Shown: positions 51,758 through 61,302 of the stretch, piece after piece | Layout of the letters: each line of letters begins with the position of its first letter | How positions within the stretch are numbered: the stretch's first letter is position 1 | Assembly (NCBI RefSeq): GCF_030408395.1 | Contig: NZ_CP046980.1 | Location: 1,116,001-1,180,000 of the forward strand | Reading direction: 5' to 3' | Origin: Corynebacterium aquatimens | Lineage (GTDB): Bacteria > Actinomycetota > Actinomycetes > Mycobacteriales > Mycobacteriaceae | Length of the DNA: 64,000 nucleotides | The notes under the pieces: model-generated | The model's database searches: none | Seen by the model: only the letters and a program-made list of their open reading frames with translations | Told to the model about the DNA's origin: nothing | Program-made: the position numbers and the translations under genes

Positions 51758-53107
51758 ATGGCCACCAACAACGACCCGAGCATCATCTCCACTGACGACC
51801 TCAACAACGACGGCACCGCGGACACCTTCTACGTAGACGTCGACGGTGACTCCAAGGCAGACGGCTACGTGGTAGACATCAACAGCGACGGCACCCCGGA
51901 AGAGGTTGGCGTTGACGCTAACAAGGATGGCACCGCGGACTACGTGGAGAAGGACAACACAGGCGACGGCATCATCGACGAGATCCAGATGGACACCGAT
52001 GGCGATGGCGCGATTGACGCCACGATCAAGGACACCGATGGCAACGGCGTTGCAGACACCGTCCTGGTGGACACTGATGGCGATGGCAAGACGGATGCGG
52101 AGTACCTGGACACGGACGAAAACGGTGGCGTGGACCAGATCTTCTATGACACGGACGGCGACGGCACCGCGAACTACGAGGAGATTCACTACGACTCCGA
52201 CAAGGTGGCGGATGAGGTTCACAATGATGGATCGCTCAGCGCCAACCAACTCGCGGAAGGTGAACAGGCGTTCCACGACATCGTGAACGCCACCGGTGAG
52301 AACATCGGCCTTCCTAGCGACGGTAAGGCGGGTATTAACTCCCCGGACCTTGACACCACCTCCCTGAACACCGGTTACGCAGTTGCTCCGTCTAGCTCGT
52401 TTGATGGCGCCCAGGAATACGTTCTGGATGTAGACGGTGACGGCGTGATCGACGGCTACGCGCTTGACTACGACGGTGACGGCAACTTGGACTACATCGC
52501 AGTGGACGTGGACAACGACGGCTACATCGACTACACGGTGTCTGACTTCAACAGCGATGGCGTTGCTGACGATGTCTGGATTGCAGAAGACAGCATCCTG
52601 CTGCAGGGCAACAACACCTACGTGGACACCAACACGACCTACGTCCAGGGCAACGACGTCGTGGTGGACAACAACACGACCTACGTGGACAACGGCTCGA
52701 CCTACATCCAGGACAATGACGTGGTGGTGGACAACAGCTCCACCTTCGTGCAGAACAACAACACGTACGTGGACAACAGCACGACCAACATCGAAAACAC
52801 TGAGATCTTCATCGATGACAGCACCACGAACATCGAGGCGAACTCCACCAACATCGATGCTTCTGAAACCACCATCGATTCCTCCCAGACATACGTGGAT
52901 GACTCCGACACGTACGTCAACGACTCCGACACCTACATCAACGACTCTGACACCTTCGTCGAGGACTCTGACACCTTCGTCGAGGACTCTGACACTTACG
53001 TGAACGACGCTGACACCTACGTCGATGACTCGGCGACCTACGCAGACGACAGCTACGTGGACACTGATGCCGGTGCGGACGCTGGAAACTACGACTCCGC
53101 TTTCTAA
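51758..53107 (+). CDS. Acidic repeat protein: 13-residue DxDxDG loops plus 21 heptads, function unknown
   Basis: Not a protein I can name. It has 449 residues from ATG 51758, with AAAGGA 9 nt upstream. Block 1: ten calcium-loop-like repeats (DTDGDGxxD type, as in thrombospondin type 3 repeats) start exactly every 13 residues from D14 to D131. A linker at about 155-220 follows. Block 2: four more loops at D224, D237, D250 and D263. Block 3: residues 284-430 are 21 consecutive heptads, consensus (D/N)(S/N)xTYV(D/N), without one insertion or deletion. There is no signal peptide, membrane helix or sorting signal; Lys/Arg are rare and Asp abundant. It sits between metK and priA, which are usually close neighbours. 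Calcium binding is likely; location and role are open. Confidence 0.85.
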   Translation: MATNNDPSIISTDDLNNDGTADTFYVDVDGDSKADGYVVDINSDGTPEEVGVDANKDGTADYVEKDNTGDGIIDEIQMDTDGDGAIDATIKDTDGNGVADTVLVDTDGDGKTDAEYLDTDENGGVDQIFYDTDGDGTANYEEIHYDSDKVADEVHNDGSLSANQLAEGEQAFHDIVNATGENIGLPSDGKAGINSPDLDTTSLNTGYAVAPSSSFDGAQEYVLDVDGDGVIDGYALDYDGDGNLDYIAVDVDNDGYIDYTVSDFNSDGVADDVWIAEDSILLQGNNTYVDTNTTYVQGNDVVVDNNTTYVDNGSTYIQDNDVVVDNSSTFVQNNNTYVDNSTTNIENTEIFIDDSTTNIEANSTNIDASETTIDSSQTYVDDSDTYVNDSDTYINDSDTFVEDSDTFVEDSDTYVNDADTYVDDSATYADDSYVDTDAGADAGNYDSAF

Positions 53108-53140
53108 TCCCGCACGGCAGAACCAGGTTCCGTACAGCTG

Positions 53141-55192
53141 ATGGCAGACACGCACGATCCCTCCCGCGAGGTGGTCGTGCGTGTTTTGCCGTTGTTGGGA
53201 GTTCCGCACCTAGACCGCGGGTTTGATTATCTGGCCAGCGGAGAGGACGCCGACCTGGCCACGCCAGGGGTCAAGGTCCGGGTTCGATTCGCCGGCCGTC
53301 TGGTGGACGCGATTGTTCTGGAACGCCCAGAGCAGACGGAGTTCGAAGGCACGCTGCGCTACATCGAGCGCGTGATCTCCCCGGAGGTCGTGTACCCGCC
53401 GCGCATCGCCAAGCTTGTCGACGCCCTGGCGGACCGCTACGCGGCAACCCGTTCGGACATCATCCGAACCTGTATTCCGCCGCGTCATGCCAAGGGCGCT
53501 GAGACGGCGACGGACACTCCTTGGGACAAGCTTGGTGCGTCCACTGAACCGGATTTATCGGCGTGGAGCATGTATGAGGGTGGTACGGAACTCGTTGATG
53601 ATGTGATCGCGGAGACTGCCAATGAGACGGCCGAATCGTCAGCCCCGCCCCGTGCGGGGTGGCAGGTAGCGCCCGGCGCGAGTTGGACGGAGCCGCTCGC
53701 GGCTTTGGCGGCGAAGGTGGCACGCGATGGCGGTGGGGTTCTCATCGTGGTTCCGGACCAACGGGATGTTGACAGGCTGTCCGCGGCACTGCGCGAAATC
53801 GTCGGGCCGCGTCAGATCACTACGCTCACCGCCTCGCAAGGACCACAGGCGCGCTATTCCCGCTACCTCTCTGTTCTTCATGGTCAGGGGCGCCTCGTGA
53901 TCGGCACGCGTTCTGCGGCGTACGCCCCGGTGGCCAACTTGAAGCTCGCGGTGGTCATGTTTGACGGTGACGAATCGCTGGTCAATCAGATGGCGCCCTA
54001 CGACCATGCGCGGGAAGTTCTTACTACTCGCTCTTCGATTGAGAAGTGTGCGTTGATCATCGGGGGATTCGCGCGTACCCCGGAGACGCAGTTGCTTATC
54101 GACGCAGGGTGGCTGCGCAGCGTGGCCGCGCCCCGTGAGATCCTTCGTCAGCGAGCACCACGCATTCACGCAGCTGGGGACAGTGACTTTGAGCTGGAAC
54201 GCGATCCCCGGGCCCGCCATGCACGGTTGCCCGGTGTCGCTTTTCAGGCAGCACGCAGCGCCTTGGAGCGCAACGAGCCAGTGTTGTTCCAGGTGCCGCG
54301 CACGGGCTACATCCAAACGCTTGCGTGCGGTACCTGCCGGGAACCGGCACGGTGCCGCGCCTGCAATGGGCCGCTCGGCCTGCCGTCGTCACGCGAAGCC
54401 GCCGCCCCTACCTGCCGTTGGTGCGGCCGGATCGAGACCATGTACACGTGTCCCGCGTGTGGTTCGCACCGACTCCGTGCCGTGGTGTTAGGCACGGAAC
54501 GCACGGCGGAGGAACTCGGACGTGCGTTTCCGTCAACCAAGGTGCTTACGTCTTTCGGGGAGGGTGTCCGCGACGACATTGAACACGGCCCCGCCATCGT
54601 TGTGGCCACACCAGGTGCGGAACCGGTTGTGCTCGACGGCGCGTATGGTGCTGCCGTGCTGTTGGATACGTGGGCGCTGCTCAATCGCCCTGATTTACGG
54701 GCGCATGAGGATGCCTTTGAAAAGTGGGTTCATGCCGCGACGTTGGTGGCGCCCGTGAGCGACGGCGGGGAAGTGGTCGTCGTCGCCGATGCTGCGCTTG
54801 AAGTGGTCCAACACCTGATTCGGTGGGACGTTGAGGCGCAGGCGAGCTATGAGTTGAGCCAACGACGAGATGTTCGTTTCCCGCCGGCTGTCCACATGGC
54901 GGCCGTGGATTCACCGCGTGCATCGCTCGACGAGTTCCTCAGCATCCTTGATCGCTCTGGTGTTCCGGAACCCCACGAGGTGCTCGGACCGGTTGATCTT
55001 CCGCCGGGGGTCGACCTTCCTGGTGAATGGGATCGCGCCCAGTACGGTGAAGCGCAACGTGTGCTGATCCGCACGCCGCTGAACACGCGTACTCAGCTGG
55101 GTAAGGCGTTGCGGGCGGCAACCGTGACCCGAGCGTCGCTAAAGTCCGATCTTCCCTTACGCATTCAAGTCAATCCGACCCACATTGGTTAG
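53141..55192 (+). CDS. priA: Primosomal protein PriA, actinobacterial form without P-loop
   Basis: Replication restart factor; 683 residues. The N-terminal 3'-DNA-binding domain has RVLPLLGVPHLDRGFDYLA. The helicase region is degenerate: the usual GxTGSGKT is absent, and the DEEH box reads MFDGDESL. The zinc-binding strand-pairing module keeps eight cysteines in CGTC, CRAC, CRWC and CPAC pairs. The C-terminal domain ends IQVNPTHIG. Such helicase-dead PriA is typical of mycobacteria and corynebacteria and probably acts as a loading scaffold. It begins 33 nt after the repeat protein gene. Confidence 0.93.
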   Translation: MADTHDPSREVVVRVLPLLGVPHLDRGFDYLASGEDADLATPGVKVRVRFAGRLVDAIVLERPEQTEFEGTLRYIERVISPEVVYPPRIAKLVDALADRYAATRSDIIRTCIPPRHAKGAETATDTPWDKLGASTEPDLSAWSMYEGGTELVDDVIAETANETAESSAPPRAGWQVAPGASWTEPLAALAAKVARDGGGVLIVVPDQRDVDRLSAALREIVGPRQITTLTASQGPQARYSRYLSVLHGQGRLVIGTRSAAYAPVANLKLAVVMFDGDESLVNQMAPYDHAREVLTTRSSIEKCALIIGGFARTPETQLLIDAGWLRSVAAPREILRQRAPRIHAAGDSDFELERDPRARHARLPGVAFQAARSALERNEPVLFQVPRTGYIQTLACGTCREPARCRACNGPLGLPSSREAAAPTCRWCGRIETMYTCPACGSHRLRAVVLGTERTAEELGRAFPSTKVLTSFGEGVRDDIEHGPAIVVATPGAEPVVLDGAYGAAVLLDTWALLNRPDLRAHEDAFEKWVHAATLVAPVSDGGEVVVVADAALEVVQHLIRWDVEAQASYELSQRRDVRFPPAVHMAAVDSPRASLDEFLSILDRSGVPEPHEVLGPVDLPPGVDLPGEWDRAQYGEAQRVLIRTPLNTRTQLGKALRAATVTRASLKSDLPLRIQVNPTHIG

Positions 55193-55248
55193 AGCATGGG
55201 CTCGAGCCGGCGGGCTTGTCGCGAGGCACAGGGTGTCAGCGCCGCCAG

Positions 55249-55254
55249 TAGAAT
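55249..55254 (+). promoter_or_regulatory. -10 box implying leaderless fmt start
   Basis: TAGAAT ends 8 nt before ATG 55263; no ribosome site is present. This is one of the best -10 matches in the window. Confidence 0.55.
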
Positions 55255-55262
55255 GAGCGGCC

Positions 55263-56192
55263 ATGAGGCTAATTTTCGCTGGCACACCTGAACCAGCTGT
55301 CGAATCTTTGCGCGCACTCATTGATTCACGGCACGAGGTCGTCACGGTTCTCACCCGGCCCGATGCCCGCAAAAGTCGCGGCCGCACTCTGCACCCCTCG
55401 CCCGTGAAGGCGTTGGCCGAGGAACATGGCATTGAGGTTCTCACTCCGGAAACGCTCAAGGCTAACGACGAGATTCGGCAACGCCTGCGTGATCTTGCCC
55501 CGGACTGCATCCCGGTGGTTGCCTACGGAAACCTGATCCCAGATGACATGCTGGATATTCCAACCCACGGTTGGGTGAACCTGCATTTCTCGGTCCTGCC
55601 CAACTGGCGCGGTGCAGCCCCAGTGCAGCACGCGATTCTGGCCGGCGATGACACCACTGGCGTATCGGTGTTCCGCATCGACTCTGGGCTTGACACCGGG
55701 GACGTGATCTTAAGTACGAATGATCCGATTGCCCCCGAGGACACTGCCGGTGATCTGCTCGAACGCCTCGCTCGAGGCGGCGCGAACGCCCTCGTTGAGG
55801 CGATGGACATGCTTGAGGACGGCACGGCGCAGCTGACCAAGCAGCCGGAAGAGGGGACGTACGCCTCGAAGATCACTACGGATGACGCGCGGATTGACTG
55901 GACCCAACCGGTTGAAGTCGTTGACCGTGCAATCCGTGCGTTCACGCCAGCCCCCGGGGCATGGACGACGTTAGGCGGCGACCGCGTGAAGGTAGGGCCC
56001 GTTACCCCTGCTGGAACATCGGATCTGCAGCCGGGGGATGTCACGGTGACGAAGAAGCACGTGAGCGTGGGGACTGGAACCGGCGATGTCATTCTCGGCA
56101 CGATCCAGCCGCCAGGGAAGAAGATGATGAACGCTGCGGACTGGGGCCGCGGATTAAGCGCTGATGTTGTGGAAGGGCTGAAGTTTCAATGA
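55263..56192 (+). CDS. fmt: Methionyl-tRNA formyltransferase
   Basis: Formylates initiator Met-tRNA with 10-formyl-THF. It has 309 residues. LIFAGTPEPAVESLRALIDS is the N-terminus. The catalytic site is in VNLHFSVLPNWRGAAPVQHA (Asn, His and the downstream Asp in DSGLDTGDVI). The C-terminal OB-like domain has RIDWTQPVEVVDRAIRAFTP and PGAWTT. Its stop overlaps rsmB by 4 nt (ATGA). Confidence 0.97.
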   Translation: MRLIFAGTPEPAVESLRALIDSRHEVVTVLTRPDARKSRGRTLHPSPVKALAEEHGIEVLTPETLKANDEIRQRLRDLAPDCIPVVAYGNLIPDDMLDIPTHGWVNLHFSVLPNWRGAAPVQHAILAGDDTTGVSVFRIDSGLDTGDVILSTNDPIAPEDTAGDLLERLARGGANALVEAMDMLEDGTAQLTKQPEEGTYASKITTDDARIDWTQPVEVVDRAIRAFTPAPGAWTTLGGDRVKVGPVTPAGTSDLQPGDVTVTKKHVSVGTGTGDVILGTIQPPGKKMMNAADWGRGLSADVVEGLKFQ

Positions 56193-57703
56193 GTGGTGGA
56201 TTCCGCTCGCGTTCGCGCAGGTCGCGCGAAGCAGCTGAACAGGGACAGACGAAGAAGGGTCGAGGCACGCGCCAGGTACGCGAGGGGGATCGCAGACCTG
56301 ATGCAGTGCGGGACCACATGCCGGCCATCGGTGACCCGGCGCGGGAGGCGGCCTTCGAAGCAGTCTTCCGCGTGGAGACAGAAGATGCTTTTGGCAACCT
56401 GGTTCTGCCGCAAATCCTGCGTCAGAAGAAGGTCGGCGGGCGCGACGCGGCGTTCGCGACGGAGCTTACTTACGGAACGCTGCGCAACCTTGGCGTCTTG
56501 GACGCCGTGATTGCGCAGTGTTCGTCTCGTGAACTATCGTCGCTGGACCCAGCCGTGCTTACTGCACTTCGGCTTGGCACGTACCAGATCCTGCACACGC
56601 GGGTGGAGCAGCACGCGGCCGTTGATACCTCGGTGCAATTGGTTGAATCAGCAGGCCAAAGCAAGGCGAAAGGGTTTGTCAACGGGATCTTGCGCACCAT
56701 CACCAGGACCTCAAGCGAAGAGTGGATGGACCGTATCGCAGCTGAAGTCGCTACTGGCACCGATGGCTCGATCGAGGGGTTCGGTGAGATCGCGATTCGC
56801 ACGGCACATCCCGCGTGGATCGCAGCATCCTTTGGGGAGACCCTCGCGGCGGAAGGCCTTAGCGGCGACGCGTTGAAAGATGAGCTCACTGCGGCGCTTG
56901 ATGCCGACTCCCAGCGTCCGGTGGTGCATCTCGCGGCGCGCCCGGGGGAGATGAGTGCGGAGGAACTGGCACTGATCACTGGCGGTGAACAGGGCAGGTA
57001 CTCGCCGTATGCCGTGTACCTCGATGGCGGCGATCCGGGCAAGCTCCAGCCAGTGCGCGACAAGCTCGCGGCGGTCCAGGATGAGGGCTCTCAGCTGATT
57101 GCCCGTGCCGTGGTTGAAGCGCCGCTTGAGGGCACCGATGGCGGTCGCTGGCTTGACCTGTGCGCCGGCCCGGGCGGCAAAACGGCGCTCATCGGCGCGC
57201 TCGCTGAGATTGACGCTGCGGCAGTAGACGCCGTGGAGATCAGTGAGACCCGGGCAAGGCTCGTTGAACAGATCACAGAGGGGCTACCGGTGACGGTAAA
57301 GGTCGCTGATGGTCGCGACAGTGGTTGTGAGCCGGGCTACGACAGGATTCTGGTCGACGCACCCTGCTCCGGGCTTGGCGCGCTGCGGAGACGTCCGGAG
57401 GCGCGGTGGACCAAGTCGGAGGATGACATTGCTGAGCTCAACACACTGCAGTCGGAGTTGCTCGCAGCTGCGGTTGAGCTCGCCCGCCCGGGCGGCATCA
57501 TCGTCTACTCCACCTGCTCCCCGGATCTGCGTGAGACCCGAAGGATCGTCGATAAGCAACTTGCTTCTGGTGGCGTCGAGGAACTGGATGCCCGTGACCT
57601 CATGCCAGGAATGGATGAGGTTGGGTCGTTCCCGAGTGTCCAAATGTGGCCGCACCGGCACGGCACCGACGCGATGTTCGTGTCGATTCTGCGCAAGAAC
57701 TAA
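56189..57703 (+). CDS. rsmB: 16S rRNA m5C967 methyltransferase RsmB
   Basis: 504 residues. An Arg/Ser-rich tail of about 45 residues comes first. A NusB-like RNA-binding domain follows (about 50-190: AREAAFEAVFRVETEDAFGN, ATELTYGTLRNLGVLDAVIA, YQILHTRVEQHAAVDTSVQL). The SAM-dependent methyltransferase domain has WLDLCAGPGGKTALIGAL. Its two catalytic Cys motifs are DAPCSGLGALRRRPEARW and YSTCSPDLRETR. ATGA overlap with fmt is conserved in many bacteria. Confidence 0.96.
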   Translation: MSGGFRSRSRRSREAAEQGQTKKGRGTRQVREGDRRPDAVRDHMPAIGDPAREAAFEAVFRVETEDAFGNLVLPQILRQKKVGGRDAAFATELTYGTLRNLGVLDAVIAQCSSRELSSLDPAVLTALRLGTYQILHTRVEQHAAVDTSVQLVESAGQSKAKGFVNGILRTITRTSSEEWMDRIAAEVATGTDGSIEGFGEIAIRTAHPAWIAASFGETLAAEGLSGDALKDELTAALDADSQRPVVHLAARPGEMSAEELALITGGEQGRYSPYAVYLDGGDPGKLQPVRDKLAAVQDEGSQLIARAVVEAPLEGTDGGRWLDLCAGPGGKTALIGALAEIDAAAVDAVEISETRARLVEQITEGLPVTVKVADGRDSGCEPGYDRILVDAPCSGLGALRRRPEARWTKSEDDIAELNTLQSELLAAAVELARPGGIIVYSTCSPDLRETRRIVDKQLASGGVEELDARDLMPGMDEVGSFPSVQMWPHRHGTDAMFVSILRKN

Positions 57704-57726
57704 AGGCTAAGGCGGCAGTCTCTGGA

Positions 57727-57732
57727 TAGGGT
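57727..57732 (+). promoter_or_regulatory. -10 box implying leaderless rpe start
   Basis: TAGGGT ends 6 nt before ATG 57739. The intervening AGAGG could serve as a short-spaced ribosome site, so the leaderless reading is not unique. Confidence 0.45.
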
Positions 57733-57738
57733 AGAGGC

Positions 57739-58404
57739 ATGATCTACATTGCCCCGTCGATCTTGGCCGCTGACTATGCTGCGCTCGGCGCAGACGTGGA
57801 GAAAGTTCCTAATGCGGACTTGATCCACGTGGACATCATGGACGGGCACTTTGTGCCTAACCTGTCCTTCGGGCCGGACGTTACGCGCGCCGTGAACCGC
57901 GTCACGGATCAATTCTTGGACATCCACATGATGATCGAGGAACCCGAGCGCTGGTTTGAGACATACATCGACGCTGGCGGCGACCGTCTGGTCTTTCACA
58001 TTGAGGCCAGCAAAGATCACGTCGAGGCCGCGAAGAAGCTGCACGACCTGGGCGTCGAAGCGGGTTTTGCCATCAAACCTGGCACTCCGATCGAGCCGTA
58101 TTTGGATGACCTCGAGCACTTTGAGGAAGTCATGGTCATGAGCGTTGAGCCAGGATTCGGCGGGCAGAAGTTCATGCCCGAGGTCTTGAGCAAGGTGCGC
58201 ACGTTGCGCGATTTCATTGCGGACGCTGGCTTATCAACGGTGATTGGGATCGACGGCGGTATCGGCGAAGCAACCATTGCGCAGGCGGCGGAAGCCGGAG
58301 TGGAATCGTTCGTGGCTGGCTCGGCCGTATTCGGTGCGCAGGACCCCGCGCAGGCCGTTGAATCGTTGCGGACAATTGCCCGCGACGTGCAGGAAACCGC
58401 ATGA
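57739..58404 (+). CDS. rpe: Ribulose-phosphate 3-epimerase
   Basis: Pentose phosphate pathway enzyme supplying ribulose 5-phosphate, also the substrate of the DHBP synthase encoded in the riboflavin genes behind it. It has 221 residues. APSILAADYAALGADVE, IHVDIMDGHFVPNLSFGPDV with catalytic Asp and His, HMMIEEPERW, MSVEPGFGGQKFMPEVL and GIDGGIGEATIAQAAEAG are all intact. The stop overlaps the ribD start (ATGA), so rpe and the rib genes are one unit. Confidence 0.97.
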   Translation: MIYIAPSILAADYAALGADVEKVPNADLIHVDIMDGHFVPNLSFGPDVTRAVNRVTDQFLDIHMMIEEPERWFETYIDAGGDRLVFHIEASKDHVEAAKKLHDLGVEAGFAIKPGTPIEPYLDDLEHFEEVMVMSVEPGFGGQKFMPEVLSKVRTLRDFIADAGLSTVIGIDGGIGEATIAQAAEAGVESFVAGSAVFGAQDPAQAVESLRTIARDVQETA

Positions 58405-59432
58405 GGGTCTACTCGTATGACTGCGACCGCTACGAAGATGCCGCCCTCTGGGAGGCGGTGCAGGCGGGCGGTGAGGTGTGGGGCTCCACGAGCCCGAACC
58501 CGCCGGTTGGTTGCGTGATCTACCGCGAGAACCCTGATGCCCCCGACATCATCGACGTCATCGCCACCGGCGGCACGGAACCGGCGGGCGGGCGCCACGC
58601 CGAGCGCGTCGCACTCGACGCGGCCGGGGAAAAGGCGCGTGGGGCGCACATGGTAGTCACCCTCGAGCCCTGCAACCACACTGGGCGCACCGGCCCATGC
58701 GCGGAAGCGATCGTGCAGGCAGGCATAGCAAAGGTGGTGTATCTCAACGCCGACCCCAACCCGGTCGCGGCCGGGGGAGCGCAGTACTTAAGCGATCACG
58801 GGGTTGCGGTTCGCCACATCCCGTACCCTGTGCGTCAGTTGGATCCCTGGCTCACAGCGATGCGTCACGGTCGCGTTTCCGTGACGGCGAAGTTCGCGGC
58901 CACCCTCGACGGCTTTACCGCCGCACAGGACGGCACCAGCCAGTGGATCACAGGTCCCATGGCCCGTTCCTGGGTCCACGAGGATCGCGCGCGGTGCGAC
59001 GCCATCATCGTTGGCACGGGCACGGTGCTTGCCGACGACCCGTCGCTCACAGCCCGGAAAGAAGACGGCTCCTTGTACAGCAACCAGCCGCGACGCGTGG
59101 TCGTCGGCACGCGAGACGTGCCCGAGGGCAACCTGACCCGCCTTGGGTACGAGCAGTACGCCACGCCACAGGAAGCGCTTGACGCGCTGTGGGCCACGGG
59201 CGCGCGTCACGTCATGGTGGAAGGCGGCGCGACGCTCATGCGGAGCATGTTTGAGCTCGGCGTTGTTGATGCGATTCAGGCCTACCTAGCACCCATGCTT
59301 CTCGGGGCTGGCCGCGGCATCATGGACGGACCGCTGGCTGATACCCTTTCCAGCGCGCAGCGTTATGAGCTTGAGGATGTGGCCGTCGCCGACGACGATG
59401 TTCTGATCCGATTGCGCAGAAAGGACAACTGA
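58401..59432 (+). CDS. ribD: Bifunctional riboflavin deaminase/reductase RibD
   Basis: Second and third steps of riboflavin synthesis. It has 343 residues. The deaminase domain (1 to about 145) has STSPNPPVGCVIY, zinc motif GGRHAERVALD (HAE) and VTLEPCNHTGRTGPCAEAI. The reductase domain has VTAKFAATLDGFTAAQDGTS, WITGPMARSWVHEDRARCDA, and HVMVEGGATLMRSMFE. No FMN riboswitch precedes it because it overlaps rpe. The stop shares one base with the next start. Confidence 0.96.
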   Translation: MRVYSYDCDRYEDAALWEAVQAGGEVWGSTSPNPPVGCVIYRENPDAPDIIDVIATGGTEPAGGRHAERVALDAAGEKARGAHMVVTLEPCNHTGRTGPCAEAIVQAGIAKVVYLNADPNPVAAGGAQYLSDHGVAVRHIPYPVRQLDPWLTAMRHGRVSVTAKFAATLDGFTAAQDGTSQWITGPMARSWVHEDRARCDAIIVGTGTVLADDPSLTARKEDGSLYSNQPRRVVVGTRDVPEGNLTRLGYEQYATPQEALDALWATGARHVMVEGGATLMRSMFELGVVDAIQAYLAPMLLGAGRGIMDGPLADTLSSAQRYELEDVAVADDDVLIRLRRKDN

Positions 59433-60034
59433 TGTTCACGGGTTTGGTGGAAGAAGTAGGCAGCGTTGAAAAGCTCGAGCGATTGGACAATGCCGTGCGG
59501 TTGACAGTGCGCGGTCCGAAGGTGACCTCGGACGCGCAAACGGGGGACTCGATCGCGGTCGACGGGGTGTGCCTCACCGTCGTTGAGTGTTCCGACGGTG
59601 TATTCAGCGCCGATGTGATGCAAGAAACGCTGGACCGCTCGCGGCTGGGTAGCTATGAGATCGGCTCACAGGTGAACCTGGAACGGGCGTTGGCGGCAGG
59701 AGCACGATTGGGCGGGCACATCGTCCAAGGCCACGTAGACGGGGTGGGAGTGCTACTGGCTCGAGAGAGCACGACGCACTGGGACGTACTGCGTTTCTTT
59801 CTGCCAAAGGATCTTTCGCGTTACGTCGTGGAGAAGGGCTCGATCGCGGTTAACGGCACGTCATTGACCGTGTCCGCAGTAGGAGAGGACTTCTTCGAGG
59901 TTTCGTTGATCCCCACGACACTGGCGGAAACAACATTTGGGGAGCTGAGTGACGGCGAGCCAGTGAACCTAGAAGTGGACGTAGTGGCCAAATACGTTGA
60001 AAAGATGGTTGGGGGCTACCATAGATCACTATGA
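59432..60034 (+). CDS. ribE: Riboflavin synthase alpha chain
   Basis: Dismutates two lumazines to riboflavin; called ribC in some corynebacterial annotations. It has 200 residues made of two lumazine-binding barrels. Repeat 1 begins [16 protein letters not shown] and has [15 protein letters not shown]. Repeat 2 has [16 protein letters not shown] and [25 protein letters not shown] links it to ribD and ATGA to ribBA. Confidence 0.96.
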   Translation: MFTGLVEEVGSVEKLERLDNAVRLTVRGPKVTSDAQTGDSIAVDGVCLTVVECSDGVFSADVMQETLDRSRLGSYEIGSQVNLERALAAGARLGGHIVQGHVDGVGVLLARESTTHWDVLRFFLPKDLSRYVVEKGSIAVNGTSLTVSAVGEDFFEVSLIPTTLAETTFGELSDGEPVNLEVDVVAKYVEKMVGGYHRSL

Positions 60035-61302
60035 CCGCACAATGTGATGACCAGCGAATTGCGTTAGATCCCGTCGAGGATGCGATTGCTGCCATCGCCC
60101 GGGACGAAGCCGTTGTCGTGGTTGATGATGAAGACCGTGAGAATGAGGGCGACCTGATCTTTGCAGCGGATGCTGCAACACCGGAGTTGGTGGCGTTCAT
60201 GGTGCGGTATTCCTCCGGATACATCTGCGTTGCCATGGACGATGCGCGGGCGACCGAGCTTGATCTGCCGCCGATGGCGACCACTAACGAGGATGTGCGT
60301 GGTACTGCGTATGCGGTGACGGTGGATAAAAAGACTGGCACCACGGGTATCTCCGCTCGTTCACGCGCGGAGACGATCATGCACCTTGCTGATCCTTCCG
60401 CTGTGCGCGGCGACTTCACCCGGCCGGGGCATGTGGTCCCGCTGCGCGCTAGGCAGGGCGGTGTGCTTACCCGCAACGGCCACACCGAAGCGGCTGTGGA
60501 TCTTGCTCGCCTCGCCGGACGCGCGCCACTGGGTGCGCTGTGTGAGATCGTCTCGGAGGATGACCCGACTGATATGGCGCGCGGGCCTGAACTTCGCCGC
60601 TTCGCCGACGAACACGGGCTGGTGATGATCTCAATTGAGGATCTGGCGGCATATCGGCGCCACCACGACCACGTGATTACCCGCTGCGTGGAAACAACGC
60701 TTCCCACCGAGTTTGGGGCGTTTACTGCGTTCGGCTACCGCAACGACATCGACGGCCAAGAGCACGTTGCGCTGGTGCACGGTGACATCACGCCGGCCGG
60801 TGGGGACGAGCCGGTGCTCGTGCGCGTTCACTCGGAATGCCTGACCGGGGACGTGTTTGGCTCCCTGCGCTGTGACTGCGGGCCGCAGTTGCACGAATCA
60901 ATGCGCCGCGTGCAGCAAGCCGGTCGCGGTGTCATCGTGTATCTCCGCGGCCACGAGGGTCGCGGCATTGGACTGATTGCAAAGCTGGAGGCCTACCGGC
61001 TTCAAGACACTGGTTTGGATACCGTTGACGCGAACCTGGAGCAAGGCCTGCCAGCGGACGCGCGTGAGTACTCGGTGGCGGGGCAAATCCTCGCGGACCT
61101 TGGCGTGGAGCAAGCAGAGGTCTTATCCAATAACCCAGACAAAGTCGATGCCTTGAGTGGCTACGGCCCACAGATCGTGGGACGAACGCGGATCGAGATT
61201 GTGCCTTCGCACGACAACATCGTGTACCTGCGCACCAAGCGCGACCGAATGGGACATGACCTACCCAGCGTGGGTGAATGGGAGGAACGCAATGGCAGCT
61301 AA
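60031..61302 (+). CDS. ribBA: Bifunctional DHBP synthase / GTP cyclohydrolase II
   Basis: Makes both starting units of riboflavin. 423 residues. The N-terminal RibB domain has [20 protein letters not shown] with metal-binding Glu. [20 protein letters not shown] and [13 protein letters not shown] complete it. The C-terminal RibA domain from about 205 has [20 protein letters not shown] with the three zinc cysteines, then [20 protein letters not shown] and NNPDKVDAL. Both halves look active. Its last 11 nt overlap ribH. Confidence 0.97.
   Translation: MTAQCDDQRIALDPVEDAIAAIARDEAVVVVDDEDRENEGDLIFAADAATPELVAFMVRYSSGYICVAMDDARATELDLPPMATTNEDVRGTAYAVTVDKKTGTTGISARSRAETIMHLADPSAVRGDFTRPGHVVPLRARQGGVLTRNGHTEAAVDLARLAGRAPLGALCEIVSEDDPTDMARGPELRRFADEHGLVMISIEDLAAYRRHHDHVITRCVETTLPTEFGAFTAFGYRNDIDGQEHVALVHGDITPAGGDEPVLVRVHSECLTGDVFGSLRCDCGPQLHESMRRVQQAGRGVIVYLRGHEGRGIGLIAKLEAYRLQDTGLDTVDANLEQGLPADAREYSVAGQILADLGVEQAEVLSNNPDKVDALSGYGPQIVGRTRIEIVPSHDNIVYLRTKRDRMGHDLPSVGEWEERNGS

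Noticed and set aside
51740..53209. 489-codon minus-strand frame opposite the acidic repeat protein
   Set aside because: It is the mirror of Asp/Val-rich codon repeats (GTC/GAC read as GAC/GTC); the plus strand has a proper ribosome site and meaningful motifs.
57704..58400. FMN riboswitch for the riboflavin genes
   Set aside because: ribD overlaps rpe and only 35 nt separate rpe from rsmB, so there is no space for an RFN element at this locus.
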